Assembly: GCF_019915265.1 (NCBI RefSeq)
Contig: NZ_CP082780.1
Location: forward strand, 3,591,501-3,655,500
From: Bacillus aquiflavi
GTDB taxonomy: Bacteria > Bacillota > Bacilli > Bacillales > Cytobacillaceae
DNA: 64,000 bases
Reading direction: 5' to 3'
The translations under genes were made by a program, and so were the position numbers. The notes beneath the pieces were generated by a model. It was not told the origin of the DNA and ran no database searches. It worked only from the letters and a program-made list of their open reading frames with translations. Shown here one piece after another: positions 59,112-64,000 of this stretch; positions within the stretch are counted from its first letter, which is position 1, and each line of letters opens with the position of its first letter.

Positions 59112-59342
59112 ATGCTTGGATTATTAATTAATGAGAAAGAAATAAAAGAACTTCACTATTTAATGAAAAGAGAAATGGACGAAATTTTGTTTGATTTAAA
59201 GGATGAACGAATTGATAACATTGTTAAAAGGGCAATGGAAGAGCGATATAAAATATTATTTTCATTATTTAAACGGATTGCACCACCTCGAGAATGCTTC
59301 GAATATACGAGATCTATATTAAATAAACAGGAAAAAGGATAA
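59112..59342 (+). CDS. Small conserved protein between pdaB and rRNA
   Basis: 76 residues from ATG 59112 (MLGLLINEKEIKELHYLMKREMDEILFDL), after AAGGAG; the in-frame extension to 59013 lacks a ribosome-binding site. Helical and charged, with DERIDNIVKRAMEERYKILFSLFKR. Similar small proteins occur at this place in Bacillus genomes, but no function is recalled. Confidence 0.75.
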   Translation: MLGLLINEKEIKELHYLMKREMDEILFDLKDERIDNIVKRAMEERYKILFSLFKRIAPPRECFEYTRSILNKQEKG

Positions 59343-59379
59343 TAATTTTAAGGAGAGTAAATATAATTGAAAAAAATTA

Positions 59380-59408
59380 TTGACAGATAATATTAACCCT
59401 GATATATT
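59380..59408 (+). promoter_or_regulatory. rrn promoter P1
   Basis: TTGACA (59380-59385), 17-bp spacer, TATATT (59403-59408). Confidence 0.88.
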
Positions 59409-59446
59409 AATAAACGTTGCTGCTAACAAATGAAATAAAAAATATG

Positions 59447-59475
59447 TTGACAGTCAATAATAATCATGTTATTAT
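59447..59475 (+). promoter_or_regulatory. rrn promoter P2
   Basis: TTGACA (59447-59452), 17-bp spacer, TATTAT (59470-59475). With P1 it makes the tandem arrangement typical of Bacillus rRNA operons. Confidence 0.9.
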
Positions 59476-59508
59476 TAAAAAGTCGCTTCAGAGGCGACGA
59501 GGGAAAAT

Positions 59509-59523
59509 TGCTCTTTGAAAACT
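59509..59523 (+). promoter_or_regulatory. BoxA antitermination element in the rrn leader
   Basis: TGCTCTTTGAAAACT, the NusB/S10-binding BoxA of Bacillus rRNA leaders. A second BoxA-like copy is in the 16S-23S spacer at 61263-61277. Confidence 0.85.
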
Positions 59524-59643
59524 AAACAAACAAACGTCAACAACAACAATTTAAACAATTTAAAGTGGAGGCAACTAACCATTTGTTAGAAGCTGACACT
59601 TGCCAACGTTAATTTTTTTATTATGAGCGAATCAACGCTCCAA

Positions 59644-61204
<1,561 letters not shown>

Positions 61205-61349
61205 AATCATTAAAGGTTGATCGTTTGTTTGTTTAGTTTTGAGAGAGCAATCTCTCAAATATTGTTCTTTGAAAACTAGATAATAAATGAAGAAGGCAAA
61301 AGAAAGAAACCGAGTATCACCAAAGATATCTCTTAAAAAAAGGAAAAGA

Positions 61350-61451
61350 GAAGCAAGTAGTTCTAGGAAGCAAATGAACGACAACCGGAGCGTACTAAAA
61401 GTACGTGAGGATTGGAGTGAGCGTAGCTGGCAACGAAATACGTAGCTTATC
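61350..61451 (+). repeat. ITS repeat unit A
   Basis: Shares with unit B the order GAAGC...CAAGT/AAATGA, ACCGGAGCGTAC, a CGTAC/GTACG hairpin, GTGAGGAT and final AGCTTATC. The central hairpin is CGTAC-TAAAA-GTACG. Confidence 0.7.
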
Positions 61452-61474
61452 TTTTACCGAAAAAAGACAATTTA

Positions 61475-61576
61475 GAAGCGAGTTATTCAAGGAAACAAGT
61501 GATCGAACACCGGAGCGTACAAAACGTACGTGAGGATGTGAGAGAGCGCAGTTGACGCGGAAAAACGAAGCTTATC
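61475..61576 (+). repeat. ITS repeat unit B
   Basis: Same length and layout as unit A with many substitutions. The hairpin arms (CGTAC, GTACG) are conserved while the loop differs (AAAAC), which suggests the structure is maintained. Confidence 0.7.
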
Positions 61577-61587
61577 AATTGTCGTAA

Positions 61588-64000
<2,413 letters not shown>

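Overview
The window is low-GC Firmicutes DNA from an endospore-forming member of the Bacillaceae. The gene order tuf, then the S10-spc-alpha ribosomal cluster, ecfA1-ecfA2-ecfT-truA-rplM-rpsI, then ybaK-cwlD-salA-gerD-kbaA-pdaB and an rRNA operon is the Bacillus arrangement. GerD, CwlD, KbaA and PdaB are sporulation and germination proteins. The genus cannot be fixed from the sequence alone.

Layout. (1) 1-19704 is conserved core: the 3' part of tuf, two tandem promoters, then a continuous ribosomal-protein/secY/adk/map/infA/rpoA operon, the ECF transporter energising module and truA. A decayed remnant of the small KOW-domain gene that normally sits between map and infA is visible at 13245-13346. 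(2) rplM-rpsI (19887-20737) is preceded by an L13 leader. (3) About 33 kb of accessory DNA (20738-53870) sits between rpsI and ybaK. The rpsI 3' end has served as a repeated integration site. Element 1 (about 20738-26765) carries a tyrosine integrase and a two-gene Hachiman-type defence module (DUF1837/HamA nuclease plus HamB helicase), and ends in a second copy of the rpsI 3' end with only silent differences. Element 2 (about 26766-34988) has a decayed integrase and carries a small DUF961-like gene, an XRE regulator, a single-chain type ISP restriction-modification enzyme and a SIR2-domain protein. Beyond it lie a GIY-YIG/DUF2075 protein paired with a MazG-like pyrophosphohydrolase, transposase fragments around a cobT gene under a cobalamin riboswitch, a MerR/CPBP-protease pair with its operator, a 3-hydroxyacyl-CoA dehydrogenase and a SPOCS-like protein. 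There is also a lactococcin-972-type ABC exporter whose permease and ATPase genes are separated by an IS110 copy. A second, inverted IS110 copy closes this segment. (4) 53870-64000 returns to core: ybaK, cwlD, salA, gerD, kbaA, pdaB, a small conserved gene, tandem rrn promoters, 16S rRNA, a spacer without tRNAs and the first 2.4 kb of 23S rRNA.

Functionally, the accessory part is a defence island built by stacking elements at one att site: Hachiman, type ISP restriction, SIR2 and an unassigned nuclease-NTPase/pyrophosphohydrolase pair lie side by side. Several genes here are interrupted at or near homopolymer runs (the DUF1430 permease, both IS110 transposases, the second integrase). That may be real decay or residual sequencing error, and the raw reads would decide.
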